Origin: RYN-431 sp036388295
GTDB taxonomy: Bacteria > Planctomycetota > Phycisphaerae > Tepidisphaerales > Tepidisphaeraceae
Reading direction: 5' to 3'
Length of the DNA: 56,444 nt
Assembly: GCA_036388295.1 (NCBI GenBank)
Contig: DASVSC010000250.1
Location: forward strand, 1-56,444
The notes under the pieces were generated by a model. It did no database searches. It saw only the letters and a list, made by a program, of their open reading frames with translations, and had not been told where the DNA came from. Made by a program: the position numbers and the translations under genes. Every line of letters starts with the position of its first letter. The stretch's first letter is position 1. This document shows, piece after piece, positions 1 to 7,889 of this stretch.

Positions 1-591
1 CAATGTCGCAAAGTAGGTTACGTTCACGCCACCTACTCTGCTTCTCTACATCTAGTATGCCTGCTAGTCCCCCGCTAGTGGGCCAAGTATCCAAATCTAC
101 ACTAGAGTAGCCAAAAGCAGGGAGTTTGAGCACATTCCGCAAAAACAGGCGCATAGTTGAGTATGCCTTTTTACCCACTAGCACCCTACGTTTTTGGCCT
201 GTTGAGGGGCGAGTATCCGATTGTGGCCCCGACAGCCCCGGCAGGCCTGAGGGCCGATCGTTCATAAGTCGAGCAAAGATTTTCTCAGGATCGGTCAAAG
301 ATTTTTGCTGGCAGCCCCCGCCAGCCCAACGCTCAGGCCTTGAATGGCTCAGGATGGCTCAGTGTTCGGCTCGACCGGCCGGAGCTTCGGCGTGACTGCA
401 CGGCGTACCGGCTCGTGGTTGACCACGTTCGCTCGGCTTCGGCGCTGTGCTCAGAAACTCATCGGCGATTGGCCAACTTGCGTGGTCATAAGACACAGCA
501 CTCACGCCACCATGAGGCTATGCAAGCTCGTTGGCAGCGGCAGGAGCTTCCATAGTCGCCTGTTGCATTGTCACATTGCTAGACTGATGGC
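1..591. other. No gene recognised; CTAG-rich low-GC flank
   Basis: The reading frames here have no recognisable protein and no convincing ribosome binding site. The first 190 bases contain five CTAG tetramers, a word that is rare in the rest of this high-GC window, and two related strings around a shared 'gagtatcc'/'aagtatcc' core (about 84-93 and 211-219). The base composition resembles 592-2400 rather than the chromosome to the right, so I take it as part of the same foreign island. Confidence 0.5.
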
Positions 592-1356
592 ATGACTCGC
601 ATTGAAGACGAATATCATCGCACCCTCGTTGCCTTGCTCATCAACACGAACCAGCGTGAATTAGCATCCGCAATGATCGACGGCGGAATTGATTTTATGA
701 CTCATGGTGACATCAATAGTGGCCCAACCGGCCTCTACGTTGATGTGCCTGCAAGTGCGTATAGCCTCATCACCGGCAACCACGAGTTACGGGACACGTT
801 GGTTGCCGCCGCTGCAACTGTAGCAGACGGGCGGTTCTCCGATGGCTATGGCAACGTCATCACTGCTGACATCGCTATACGGCTGAAATTGGTTGAAGTA
901 GAAAAAGACTGGCAGGCCGTTGCACGAGAGTTGATTATCAACTTCAAGGGCAACAATCAGGGAGCAGTCAGCAAACTGATGGCAGAGCGCAACAGTCGTC
1001 AAATGATTATCTACAACGAGGCACAATACGCCTCACGCTCAGAAGTGAGAATTGCGCAGGAGTTAGAACGTCGCGGTGTGCTGTTCTTTCCGCTAGCGAT
1101 GGCCATCCGAGCGGAGACGGGGGAAAATTGGAAAGATCATAGAGAAGCTGATTTCCTTGTCTGTGATGACGGCATATGGGGTGTTTTGGAGGTTTGCTAC
1201 CATCCGGACCGTTACGAACAGGACAAAGAAAAAGATGCTTGGTGGAAGCAATCTGGCATCCTGTGTATAGAGCACTACACGGCTGAACGATGCTTTAATG
1301 AGTCAGCAAGAATAGTGACCGAGTTTTTGACTATCTTGTCAAAACACCGCCGTTGA
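592..1356 (+). CDS. Predicted PD-(D/E)XK-like nuclease, 254 aa
   Basis: The C-terminal half looks like a restriction-endonuclease-fold domain: SEVRIAQELERRG (about 150-162, with E151), READFLV (D187), then GVLEVCYHP (E200) and a final IEHYTAERC segment. From memory, cyanobacterial relatives read 'ILEVDGE..HP' at the third motif. The usual lysine of E-x-K is a cysteine here (C202), so activity is uncertain. Residues 1-140 are an alpha/beta region I do not recognise. The gene starts at ATG without a clear Shine-Dalgarno. It lies in the lower-GC island and has no obvious partner gene. A role in defence or DNA processing would be inference only. Confidence 0.7.
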   Translation: MTRIEDEYHRTLVALLINTNQRELASAMIDGGIDFMTHGDINSGPTGLYVDVPASAYSLITGNHELRDTLVAAAATVADGRFSDGYGNVITADIAIRLKLVEVEKDWQAVARELIINFKGNNQGAVSKLMAERNSRQMIIYNEAQYASRSEVRIAQELERRGVLFFPLAMAIRAETGENWKDHREADFLVCDDGIWGVLEVCYHPDRYEQDKEKDAWWKQSGILCIEHYTAERCFNESARIVTEFLTILSKHRR

Positions 1357-1413
1357 AGACTTATTCAACTAAGCCCCATTGACGGGCCATGTTGCCCAAC
1401 CGACTCTTGCTCC

Positions 1414-1632
1414 ATGAAACGTATAAAAGTGAGCATCAGGGCAGGCGAGAAAATCCGTGGCATCGTTCGGTTGAGGCAGCGCGATACCGCAATCGTGTTT
1501 ACATTGACAGACGGTCGTAAGATCGAAGTTGATTTGATGGAAAGCGAGGCAGGCACTCTGCTGCTACGGTCGCACGATGGGGCTGTAACCGTCTCGCCCC
1601 GCCATCAAACGCTAGAGGTCACGACGGTCTGA
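1414..1632 (+). CDS. Small hypothetical protein, 72 aa
   Basis: Unrecognised. The product is a compact beta-rich chain with a basic start (MKRIKVSIRAGEKIRG) and a central FTLTDGRKIEVDLMES segment, compatible with a small barrel or SH3-like fold. There is no signal peptide or membrane segment. It begins 57 bases after the nuclease gene on the same strand and stops 5 bases before the end of the convergent gene at 1638. No good ribosome binding site is visible, so it may be translated weakly or not at all. Confidence 0.45.
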   Translation: MKRIKVSIRAGEKIRGIVRLRQRDTAIVFTLTDGRKIEVDLMESEAGTLLLRSHDGAVTVSPRHQTLEVTTV

Positions 1633-1637
1633 GCTTG

Positions 1638-1868
1638 CTAGGTCAGCTTCTGTACACGAGCCGCAGCCTGTGCAGCCGTGTTGTTGTAGACGAGCAAAGA
1701 CGTACGCAACGACTCTTTAGCGATGGCGAACCACTGCACTGCCTGCTGCTCGTTTGGCTTCTTGCCAATTTCGGCCTTAGCAGTCTTGTAGTCGTTTACG
1801 GCGGTAGCCAGTTGACCTAGAGCACCGCCTACAAGGTCGTCTAGTTGCTTATCTGTTAAGTCAGCCAT
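1638..1868 (-). CDS. Small helical hypothetical protein, 76 aa
   Basis: Unrecognised. The sequence is alanine- and lysine-rich and predicted helical (MADLTDKQLDDLVGGALGQL, then a tryptophan-containing helix around QQAVQWFAIAKES). An AAGGAA ribosome binding site sits about six bases before the ATG. The start lies 24 bases after the stop of the gene at 1893-2090, so the two probably form a small operon. Size and position in the island suggest a phage or mobile-element accessory protein, but nothing specific supports that. Confidence 0.6.
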   Translation of the reverse strand: MADLTDKQLDDLVGGALGQLATAVNDYKTAKAEIGKKPNEQQAVQWFAIAKESLRTSLLVYNNTAAQAAARVQKLT

Positions 1869-1892
1869 GATTTTCCTTTACACGTAGCAGGG

Positions 1893-2090
1893 CTACGTGC
1901 CCTCTTCCATCGCCTCAAACTCGCCATCGGGTGTCAACCGAACGCGGATGGTAACTCGACCGTTAGCCGTATGAACCGTGTGAGTGAGAATCGAAAGGGC
2001 GCTCGGGGTGTACGTCTGCCCCGCCGCCTCCTGTCGCACTTTGAGTGCCTGTTGCTCATCCCACCACTGGTTTGCTCGTTCTAGCGTCAT
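1893..2090 (-). CDS. Small hypothetical protein, 65 aa
   Basis: Unrecognised. I place the start at the ATG at 2090 because a GGAGGTG Shine-Dalgarno lies seven bases upstream; the open frame continues further but has no such site. The N-terminal helix MTLERANQWWDEQQALKVRQ is followed by a short beta region, VTIRVRLTPDGEFEAMEEG. It is the first gene of a two-gene unit with 1638-1868. Confidence 0.6.
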   Translation of the reverse strand: MTLERANQWWDEQQALKVRQEAAGQTYTPSALSILTHTVHTANGRVTIRVRLTPDGEFEAMEEGT

Positions 2091-2172
2091 GCCGCACCTC
2101 CAAAAAAGGAGAGTGATGATAGGCCAGCCAAACAACGTATCGAGGAAGTATTTTAGATCGTCTGCCCTACAC

Positions 2173-2379
2173 TCACCCCTTCCGCGCTCGTCCCTCTCGC
2201 TTGGCCTTACGTGCACGCTCAGGGTCGCTCCAATACTGCCGAGCCTTGCTGGCCCGACGTGCAGCCCTGTAAGCCTCTGAGCTTGCGTGGCGCTGTCGAT
2301 GTCGGGCACTCCTAACGCAAGCCTGCTGGCGTCGTCTTTCGTCCTGTTCTGCTGGGGTTTCGTACGCAAACGTGTACAC
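2173..2379 (-). CDS. Possible small basic protein or gene remnant, 68 aa
   Basis: This arginine-rich frame (RRRQQACVRSARHRQRH, then YWSDPERARKAKREGRARKG) begins with GTG and has no ribosome binding site. Its style resembles basic tails of HNH-type or DNA-binding phage proteins, but no HNH motif is present. It overlaps the new 3' end of the truncated terminase frame, at the junction between the island and the chromosome. It may be a remnant of a longer gene. Confidence 0.35.
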   Translation of the reverse strand: MYTFAYETPAEQDERRRQQACVRSARHRQRHASSEAYRAARRASKARQYWSDPERARKAKREGRARKG

Positions 2380-3187
2380 GCGGGTAAGCAGGGTTTGCGT
2401 GGCTGTGGATCGCGTCGTCGATCTTGAAAAACCCGTCGGCCCGTTCCTTTGCTGCGCCCCGGCAGTCGGACCAGAGCGGGCAGCCGGCGCATTCGTGCTC
2501 GGGCGGGCAGTGTTCGATCACGTCGAGCAGGCACCAGCGCACCAGCACGCGGCCGGTCTCGACGGCGTCATCGACGAGCTGCCGCATTAGGCCGAACGGC
2601 TTGTGCAGCGTGGACAAGGCTTCGATCGAGCCGCGCATCGGCTTCACGCCCGCCTCCTCGTCGCGGTCGGTCATGCCGCGGCTGCGCGTGGTCAGCTGGG
2701 CGGCCTCCCAGACCAGCGGGTCGAACAGTTCGATCTCGTCGCAGCGCACCTTCTGCACACGCAAGCCGCGTACGCTGCGCTGGCTTTGCGTCAGCACGGC
2801 GGCGGTGGATTTGTTCTTCAGGATTACCTTGCGGGCGGTGGATTTCGGATTGGCGATGATGTCGTCGCCGAGCCGCTCCAGGTGTGGGAGCAAGTGTTCC
2901 CACATACGTAGGCTCTGCTCCAGACTGCCGCCGAGGATGCGGACGGCGACGCCGGGCTTGTGCAACAGGTCGAGTAGCGTGACGACGGCGGCGAGGCTGG
3001 TTTTCCCGCCGCCGCGCGGGGCCCAGACGATCTGGTCGGCGCTCGGCTCGAAGTAGGCGCGGCAGACGTATTCGAACGGCGCGTTGTGGCCCGGGCAGAC
3101 CGCTTTGCGCGGAATGTGCAGGCCGGTGTGGGTGACGATCCACGCGTGAAGTGCGTCAGGCGTGAGGCAGGGATCGGAAACGGACAT
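2312..3187 (-). pseudogene. Terminase large-subunit-like ATPase, truncated at C-terminus
   Basis: The product has a terminase-type ATPase half: Walker A APRGGGKT (residues 56-63), an adaptor-like GGSLEQSLRMWEHL segment and a Walker B-like VQKVRCDEIELF (D150, E151). A cysteine cluster CPPEHECAGCPLWSDC follows. Family members usually continue into a nuclease domain and exceed 450 residues. Here homology seems to stop at FFKIDDAI, and about 30 unrelated residues lead to the stop. The break is at about 2390-2410, where base composition also changes. The start at 3187 has an AGGAG site. It sits with a GNAT protein, an ABC ATPase and an HTH protein, suggesting an old phage-like module. Confidence 0.7.
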
Positions 3188-3292
3188 GGCGGGCTCCTGG
3201 GTGGGAGAACGGGACGTGAAATGAGCAGGCGGATTGAAGTAGCGGAACGGCGCGGGCTCACTCTCCCAGTGCTCCGGGAAGTGCCGCGGGCG

Positions 3293-3540
3293 GGTCAGGG
3301 TGAGGGCCGCGCGTGAGAACGGCCTAAACATCGAACGGGCGGCGCTCGGCAGATATCACCACGGAGGCACAGAGGCACGGAGAAGAAAGAACAAGGAATG
3401 GCCTTTCTTAATCTTCTCCGTGTCTCCGTGCCTCCGTGGTGATATCTGCTCTGCCCACCGGACCGGTTGCCGGGTGCGCCCGACGACGTGAGCGGGTAGG
3501 CGCTTCCACATCGTTGGTCGTCGGCCCTCACCCTAACCCT
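3293..3540. repeat. Outer 'CACCCTAACCC' arm pair enclosing another inverted repeat
   Basis: A degenerate left arm at 3293-3310 (gggtcagggtgagggccg) mirrors 3522-3540, and the right side continues into a CCTCTCC hairpin up to about 3565. Between them lies the separate 'CGGAGGCAC' element, so one element is nested in the other. The right arm also supplies the last codons and stop of the GNAT gene. No gene is seen in 3188-3532. Confidence 0.6.
3349..3449. repeat. Inverted repeat, 8-bp 'GAGGCACG' units
   Basis: Two 38-bp arms (3349-3386 and 3412-3449) face each other across a 25-base loop. Each arm contains GAGGCAC-type units spaced 8 bases apart, and they differ at only a few positions. It lies upstream of the truncated terminase gene. 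Confidence 0.9.
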
Positions 3541-4090
3541 CTCCCGTGGGTACACAGGAGAGGGGACCAGAGGGCGTCGCGTGATCTTGAAGCGTGATCG
3601 TGCGCCAGAAGTAGATCGCCTCGTCGCTTGTCAGCGGATCGGCGCGGGTAAAGCCGCTGTGTTCGAACATGGGGTGGGCTCGGCCCATGCGGGCGGCGGC
3701 TTCGATGTAGGGCGTGGGGCAGGCGGCGCAGAGGCGGCGGATCAGAGCGCTCGACAGGCCGAGGCTGCGGAACTGCGGGTGCACGATCACGCGGCTGATC
3801 GTGCGCAGGTTCACGTTGACCCAACGCAATCTTTGGCCGAACTTCATCGGGCGCAAGCCGAAGACGCGGTGGCGGGTGCGGTTCAGGGCGGACGGGTAGC
3901 TTAGGACCGCGACGCCGACCGTGCGGGGCGGGCCGTCGTCGGGCAGCCAGCGGGCGGCGACCACGGCGGCCCACGTGGCGGGACGCAGGCCCACGTAGTG
4001 GAAGCGTTCCAGCGCCGCGTAGTCGCCGCGCGTGCCGGGTGTCAGTTCAAGACGGCCGGGAAGGAAATGGGGGCGGTTTTGTGTTATCAT
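3533..4090 (-). CDS. GNAT-family acetyltransferase-like protein, 185 aa
   Basis: The acetyl-CoA binding signature VIVHPQFRSLGLSSALIRRL and the MFEHSGF end segment fit a GNAT fold. The sequence FHYVGLRPATWAAVVAAR near residue 30 resembles the acetyltransferase part of proteins in which this domain is fused to an ABC-type ATPase (COG2401, from memory). Here the ATPase is a separate gene at 4974-5693. The start is taken at ATG 4090; GTG 4099 and TTG 4102 are also possible, and none has a strong ribosome binding site. The last residues (about SCVPTGEG) are encoded by a repeat arm, so the natural end has been altered. The substrate is unknown. Confidence 0.75.
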   Translation of the reverse strand: MITQNRPHFLPGRLELTPGTRGDYAALERFHYVGLRPATWAAVVAARWLPDDGPPRTVGVAVLSYPSALNRTRHRVFGLRPMKFGQRLRWVNVNLRTISRVIVHPQFRSLGLSSALIRRLCAACPTPYIEAAARMGRAHPMFEHSGFTRADPLTSDEAIYFWRTITLQDHATPSGPLSCVPTGEG

Positions 4091-4128
4091 GTCTCGCACC
4101 AATTCGTGTGTTTGCGTCAGGTCGTGCC

Positions 4129-4662
4129 ATGTCTGAAGAAATCATTTGTCCGGATTGTGGGGGCGTAATCGGCGGCGAGCCGGGCAGCGGCCGCGCCGTT
4201 TGCCGCTGCTTCGAGCCGCGTCGCACCGTCGTCGCCCCGCCCGCGCCGCCGTCGGACCCGGTCACAGACCACACGGAGCTGAACCAGAAGCTCTGCCGCA
4301 TCTGCAGCCGCGATTTGCGCGGGCACCGGCGGCTGAAGGACTCGCGCGGCTACATCTGCCTCGACTGCGACGCCGCCGAGCGCGGCGTGCCGCCGGCGGG
4401 CGTGGAGCAGGACCTGAGCCTGATCCCCTGCCCCGAGTGCGGCCGCAAGCTGAAGCCCGAGGGCATCACCACGCTGAACGGCGCGGTGATGTGCAAGCGC
4501 TGCGTCGCGGAGTTCAAGGAGCTACGCAAGTACAAGGCCCCGCCGCCCGGCCTGGAGATTCACAAGGAAGCCGAAAAGCAGTCGCTGCGGAACCTGCTGA
4601 TCCTCGCCGGCGTGCTGATGCTGATCATGCTGCTGGCTTGGCTGGGGTGGATCGGGCAGTAA
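4129..4662 (+). CDS. Three-zinc-ribbon protein with C-terminal membrane anchor, 177 aa
   Basis: Three pairs of CxxC-type ligands are visible: CPDCGG with VCRC near the N-terminus, LCRIC with ICLDC in the middle, and IPCPECG with MCKRC later. A single hydrophobic segment near the C-terminus (LLILAGVLMLIMLLAW) should anchor it in the inner membrane with the ribbons in the cytoplasm. Proteins of this design are common and uncharacterised in planctomycetes. It is divergent from the GNAT gene with 38 bases between starts. A TATCAT -10-like hexamer lies at 4085-4090. Confidence 0.75.
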   Translation: MSEEIICPDCGGVIGGEPGSGRAVCRCFEPRRTVVAPPAPPSDPVTDHTELNQKLCRICSRDLRGHRRLKDSRGYICLDCDAAERGVPPAGVEQDLSLIPCPECGRKLKPEGITTLNGAVMCKRCVAEFKELRKYKAPPPGLEIHKEAEKQSLRNLLILAGVLMLIMLLAWLGWIGQ

Positions 4663-4973
4663 GTGGCGCGGGCGGTGTCTGGTTTGACGAATGACACCGT
4701 GAAGACGCTCATGTGGTGACGCGAGTCGCGGATTCTTTCCGGAACGCTGAGCCCCTTTCGCACGCCCGATCCGCGGTTGCGCCACGGCATCTTGCAATAA
4801 GCGATAACCGTCCTAAATGCGCCTCAGACTCCCTCTCCCGGAATGCCGGGAGAGGGAACAAGACGACACGCCGAGGAGGCCAGCCTTTTTCGGTGCGATG
4901 AACTGGCGCATCGCCCTTCCGCCGCCGTTCGAGGAATCCGACGCGGCGACGCCGATAGCGCTCCAACGCATCC
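4663..4973. other. Intergenic; one perfect hairpin, no gene seen
   Basis: No credible coding sequence. An 11-bp perfect stem (4831-4841 with 4846-4856, CCCTCTCCCGG/CCGGGAGAGGG, loop AATG) is the hairpin core of the CTCTCCC repeat family. It lies between convergent genes, so it could help end transcription. Confidence 0.6.
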
Positions 4974-5693
4974 TTAGCGTTCGACCAGCTGCTCGACGCC
5001 GCGTTGTTCGCAGTCGTCCTCCTCGCGCACCGGCTCGCCGGCGATGCGGTAGAGGCCGAAGTCGGCGACGATCGTTCGGTCGGGTGCCAAGGCCAGTCGG
5101 AGGTCGTCGTGGCTGGTGGCGACGACGGCGGCGAGGCGCGGGCGGCCGGGGCGGTCGACCAGGCGACGCAAGGCCCGGGCGACCACGCGGGCCGTGACGC
5201 GGTCGAGCAGCGCGGCGAACTCATCGATGGCCAGGACGGTGACGGTTTCCTCACCCGTCGGGCCGGGCGGGGCCTTGAGGGCGCGGGCGACGGCCAGGGC
5301 CAATCGCAGCCGCCAGCATTGGCCATCGGACAGCTCGGCCGGCGTCTGCAGGTACGTCCACGCCTCGGCCAGGCCGACGCGGCTGAGCAGTTCCAGGGCC
5401 ATTTCGATGCGCGACCCGCCGGCGCCGCTTTCGAGTTCGTCGCACATGCGGTCGACCACATTGCCGCGGCCCAGCGACAGCTTCGCCGGCTCGATCCAGC
5501 GCACGCCGGGCCCGGCGCGGGCCTTCAGGGCGTGCAATAGCCGCGACTTCCCGCCCCCGCTGCCGCCGCCGATCAGCGTGAGCTGCCCCGGCTCCGGCAT
5601 CGCGGCCCAAACGATGTGGCCCGGCACCGGCTCCGACGGCCGACGCCGCTTCGGGAGCGCGAACAAACGGCGAATGACGTGCGACGCGTGCAT
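4974..5693 (-). CDS. ABC-type ATPase, COG2401-like, 239 aa
   Basis: A soluble ATPase domain with Walker A GGSGGGKS (residues 43-50), an ABC-signature variant ELSDGQCWRLRLALAVARAL, Walker B TVLAIDEF and a switch-like ATSHDD. There are no membrane segments, so this is not a transporter subunit by itself. It resembles the ATPase half of ABC-ATPase/acetyltransferase fusions (COG2401), with the acetyltransferase half encoded separately at 3533-4090. The start at 5693 is supported by GAGGTG eight bases upstream. Its position between a double-HTH gene and a terminase-like gene suggests a DNA-processing role, which is inference. Confidence 0.75.
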   Translation of the reverse strand: MHASHVIRRLFALPKRRRPSEPVPGHIVWAAMPEPGQLTLIGGGSGGGKSRLLHALKARAGPGVRWIEPAKLSLGRGNVVDRMCDELESGAGGSRIEMALELLSRVGLAEAWTYLQTPAELSDGQCWRLRLALAVARALKAPPGPTGEETVTVLAIDEFAALLDRVTARVVARALRRLVDRPGRPRLAAVVATSHDDLRLALAPDRTIVADFGLYRIAGEPVREEDDCEQRGVEQLVER

Positions 5694-5860
5694 AAGGCAC
5701 CTCGGCAGAAAAAGACGTGAACGGACTCGGACGATTCTGAGGCGCGCACGGGGACCGTACGCCACGGCGCGAGCCGTGAATTCTTCGGAAACGTGACTGA
5801 CGCCCAAGGGCATCCGCGGCTCGCGCCGTGGCGTCGGGAGCATTTTCGCTTTCGATGTCG

Positions 5861-6274
5861 TCAGCGTCGGGCGCTCACGCCGCGGGCGACGCCCTGGGCG
5901 AAGCGAACGTGATCGGTGACGGCCGAGGCGGACGTGCATCGGGTGCGGGCGATTTCCCGCACGCTCAGGCCGGCGACGCTGTGCAGGAGCGCACTTTCCC
6001 GGGCGTCGGCCGGGAGCGGCGTGGTCGGGTCGAGGCAGCAGCGCGCCAGCGGCGTCTGCAGGCGGCTGCGGATCAGTGCCAAGCGCCGCGAAATAGTACC
6101 GGCGTTCACGCCGACCGCCTGCCCGATCAGGCGATGGCTCAGGCCGCGCTCGACCATTTCCAGGATCGTCCGGTCCGCCGGGCGGAGGTAGTGCCACGCT
6201 TTGGTCGCCCGCAACGTCGCGGGCGATTCGCGTGGCCTGATTTTCTGCGTTTCCAAATCAAAGACCTGCTGCAT
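5861..6274 (-). CDS. Double helix-turn-helix DNA-binding protein, 137 aa
   Basis: Two HTH units in tandem, each resembling sigma region 4 or LuxR-type modules: one around RPADRTILEMVERGLSH...VGVNAGTISRRL (about 30-75) and one around SVAGLSVREIARTRCTSAS (about 100-125). No sigma region 2 is present. It heads the minus-strand module and may regulate the ATPase 167 bases downstream. A GGAG ribosome binding site precedes ATG 6274, and a promoter-like pair lies at 6319-6346. Confidence 0.7.
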   Translation of the reverse strand: MQQVFDLETQKIRPRESPATLRATKAWHYLRPADRTILEMVERGLSHRLIGQAVGVNAGTISRRLALIRSRLQTPLARCCLDPTTPLPADARESALLHSVAGLSVREIARTRCTSASAVTDHVRFAQGVARGVSARR

Positions 6275-6318
6275 GGGTCAACTCCGAGAGAGGTTCAACG
6301 GCCATTCAACTTCGGTAA

Positions 6319-6346
6319 ATGTTAGGTCTTCGTTCGGGGGCGTCAA
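6319..6346 (-). promoter_or_regulatory. Candidate sigma-70-type promoter for the double-HTH gene
   Basis: On the minus strand, TTGACG (6346-6341) and TAACAT (6324-6319) are separated by 16 bases, about 45 bases upstream of the start codon. The rest of 6275-6576 shows no gene. Confidence 0.5.
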
Positions 6347-6576
6347 GGGAAATATTTCGCAGCGGTATCGCCGTAAATCGGCCGTGGATAAGGTGTTAAT
6401 AACCTGATGGGTGGTGGGATCGTGCCGGGTAACCGGCGGGCTTTCCCGCTGTGGGAGCGGACGGCTACTGACATTCACGCGGCGGAAGGGCCCACCGATT
6501 ACCTGGAGAGGGCACGTTTCTGGTGCGACGTGCGCGTGGAAAATCTGACGACCACATTTGTAGAAAAACATGCTAT

Positions 6577-6608
6577 AAAAAAGCCGGCGGACCCGAAGGC
6601 CCGCCGGC
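6577..6608 (-). terminator. Rho-independent terminator after rpmE2
   Basis: On the minus strand a perfect 8-bp GC stem (6608-6601 with 6590-6583) is followed by six T residues (6582-6577), 28 bases after the rpmE2 stop. Confidence 0.85.
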
Positions 6609-6636
6609 AGGTGTGTTTGATAAAACGCGGTTCGGC

Positions 6637-6915
6637 TTACTTGGCCTTGGTGCCGCTTTTCTGGAAGCTGTAGCTGCCGCCGAACTTCTTGGCGAAGCGG
6701 TCGAGGCGGCCGGTGGCGTCGATGAAAGTCTGCTTGCCGGTGTAGAACGGGTGGCTGGCGGCAGAGATGTCGACCTTCACGAGCGGGTACTCGTTGCCGT
6801 CTTCCCACTTGATGGTGTCACGGCTTTCGATCGTGGAACGCGTGATAAAGCTGGTGCCGGCCGAGATGTCTTGGAACACGACGGGACGGTACGCGGGGTG
6901 AACGCCTTTTTTCAT
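6637..6915 (-). CDS. rpmE2: 50S ribosomal protein L31, type B
   Basis: The 92-residue product matches type-B L31 throughout: MKKGVHPAYRPVVFQD at the start and HPFYTGKQTF..GRLDRFAKKFGG near the end. It lacks the CxxC zinc ligands of type-A L31. In other bacteria the zinc-free form replaces the zinc-containing one under zinc shortage, often under Zur control. I see no clear Zur box upstream. An AGGA site lies before ATG 6915 and a strong terminator follows. Confidence 0.95.
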   Translation of the reverse strand: MKKGVHPAYRPVVFQDISAGTSFITRSTIESRDTIKWEDGNEYPLVKVDISAASHPFYTGKQTFIDATGRLDRFAKKFGGSYSFQKSGTKAK

Positions 6916-7034
6916 GACTCGAAATCCTGATCGGGGGCACCGGCGTGCGTCCGCGCAACACGCGCATACGTCAGCCGGGCCGGACAATCTACCCGACGGC
7001 GCGGGTCGGTTCAAGCGGAACTTACGAGTATCGG

Positions 7035-7802
7035 TCAGTTCAGCGTCAGCCGGTCGTGTTGTTTGACGCGGTGCCAGACGCTCGGGACGTCGATATCGGC
7101 CAGCGTGAATTGCGTCGGGGCCCGCAGCGTTCGGGCCGCCAGCGGGTTGCGCAGCACGGCCGGCTCGTATCCCAAAGACCGGGCGGCAGTGGCGACGCGC
7201 AGCTCGCAAAACCCGTTGCACCAGTTCGACTGCCGCACCCGCTGCGCGACTGCCGTCAGGGCTTCATCGGACAGCATCATGCCGGCCCAGGGGTTGGTCG
7301 CCATGAACGACGCCCGGTAAGCCGCCGGCACGGCGGATCGTTCGCGGTCGTTGAAGAAGTAGAAATCGTCATTGCGGCCCGGCAATTGGATCGACGTGGA
7401 CGCCACCGCGTCGTTCCAGTTCGGGGCGTACCAATTGGCCAGGGCGGTGTTGCAGTAGACGTCCCACTCCAAAATGACCCACCGCCGCGCCTGAATCGGT
7501 CGGCCGGGCCAGGCGATCCAGAGATAGGTTGCCAGGTCGACGTTCCGCCAGACCCAGGCCTTGTCCAAGTCCAACCGGTACCGCCGCCACGCACCGGCCA
7601 ACCCGCGGCCGCGGAATGCCGGCAACAATCGGCGCCAGCCACGCGTCATGTCGCGCGGGTGGAAGCCGCCGGGAAGGGTCACGCCCCAGTTGCTAAGGGG
7701 GACGACCGGGACGCCTGGATTGTAGTGACGCACGCAGGCGAGGTTGTTGCGCGTGGTGGCGTCGTCGGCGTGGTGCAGGAAAATGGCCGCCAGATCGTGC
7801 AC
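7035..7802 (-). CDS. Hypothetical protein, possibly glycosyltransferase-like, 255 aa
   Basis: The opening (IFLHHADDATTRNNLACVRHYNPGVPVVPLSN) and the WVILEWDVYCN segment near residue 110, with an acidic residue at the end of a hydrophobic strand, recall GT-A type glycosyltransferases that carry a DXD-like motif. I cannot assign a family. It starts at GTG with GGAG seven bases upstream, 87 bases after mlaD on the same strand, so it may be co-transcribed with the Mla genes and act on envelope glycans or lipids. No signal peptide or membrane segment is seen. Confidence 0.55.
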   Translation of the reverse strand: MHDLAAIFLHHADDATTRNNLACVRHYNPGVPVVPLSNWGVTLPGGFHPRDMTRGWRRLLPAFRGRGLAGAWRRYRLDLDKAWVWRNVDLATYLWIAWPGRPIQARRWVILEWDVYCNTALANWYAPNWNDAVASTSIQLPGRNDDFYFFNDRERSAVPAAYRASFMATNPWAGMMLSDEALTAVAQRVRQSNWCNGFCELRVATAARSLGYEPAVLRNPLAARTLRAPTQFTLADIDVPSVWHRVKQHDRLTLN

Positions 7803-7889
7803 GAGGACGCTCCGGTTTGCGGTGCGGTCAAAGGGCCCGGGAAGACAGCCGGGCCGGGCCTATTGGGTCGATCGCGTTTGCGATAATCG

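Noticed and set aside
126..595. Three overlapping short open frames at the left edge
   Set aside because: No ribosome binding sites, no motifs, and frames overlapping each other; treated as non-coding.
6383..6391. DnaA-box-like TTATCCACG on the minus strand
   Set aside because: A single copy with one mismatch and no dnaA, dnaN or A/T-rich origin nearby; not enough for an origin.
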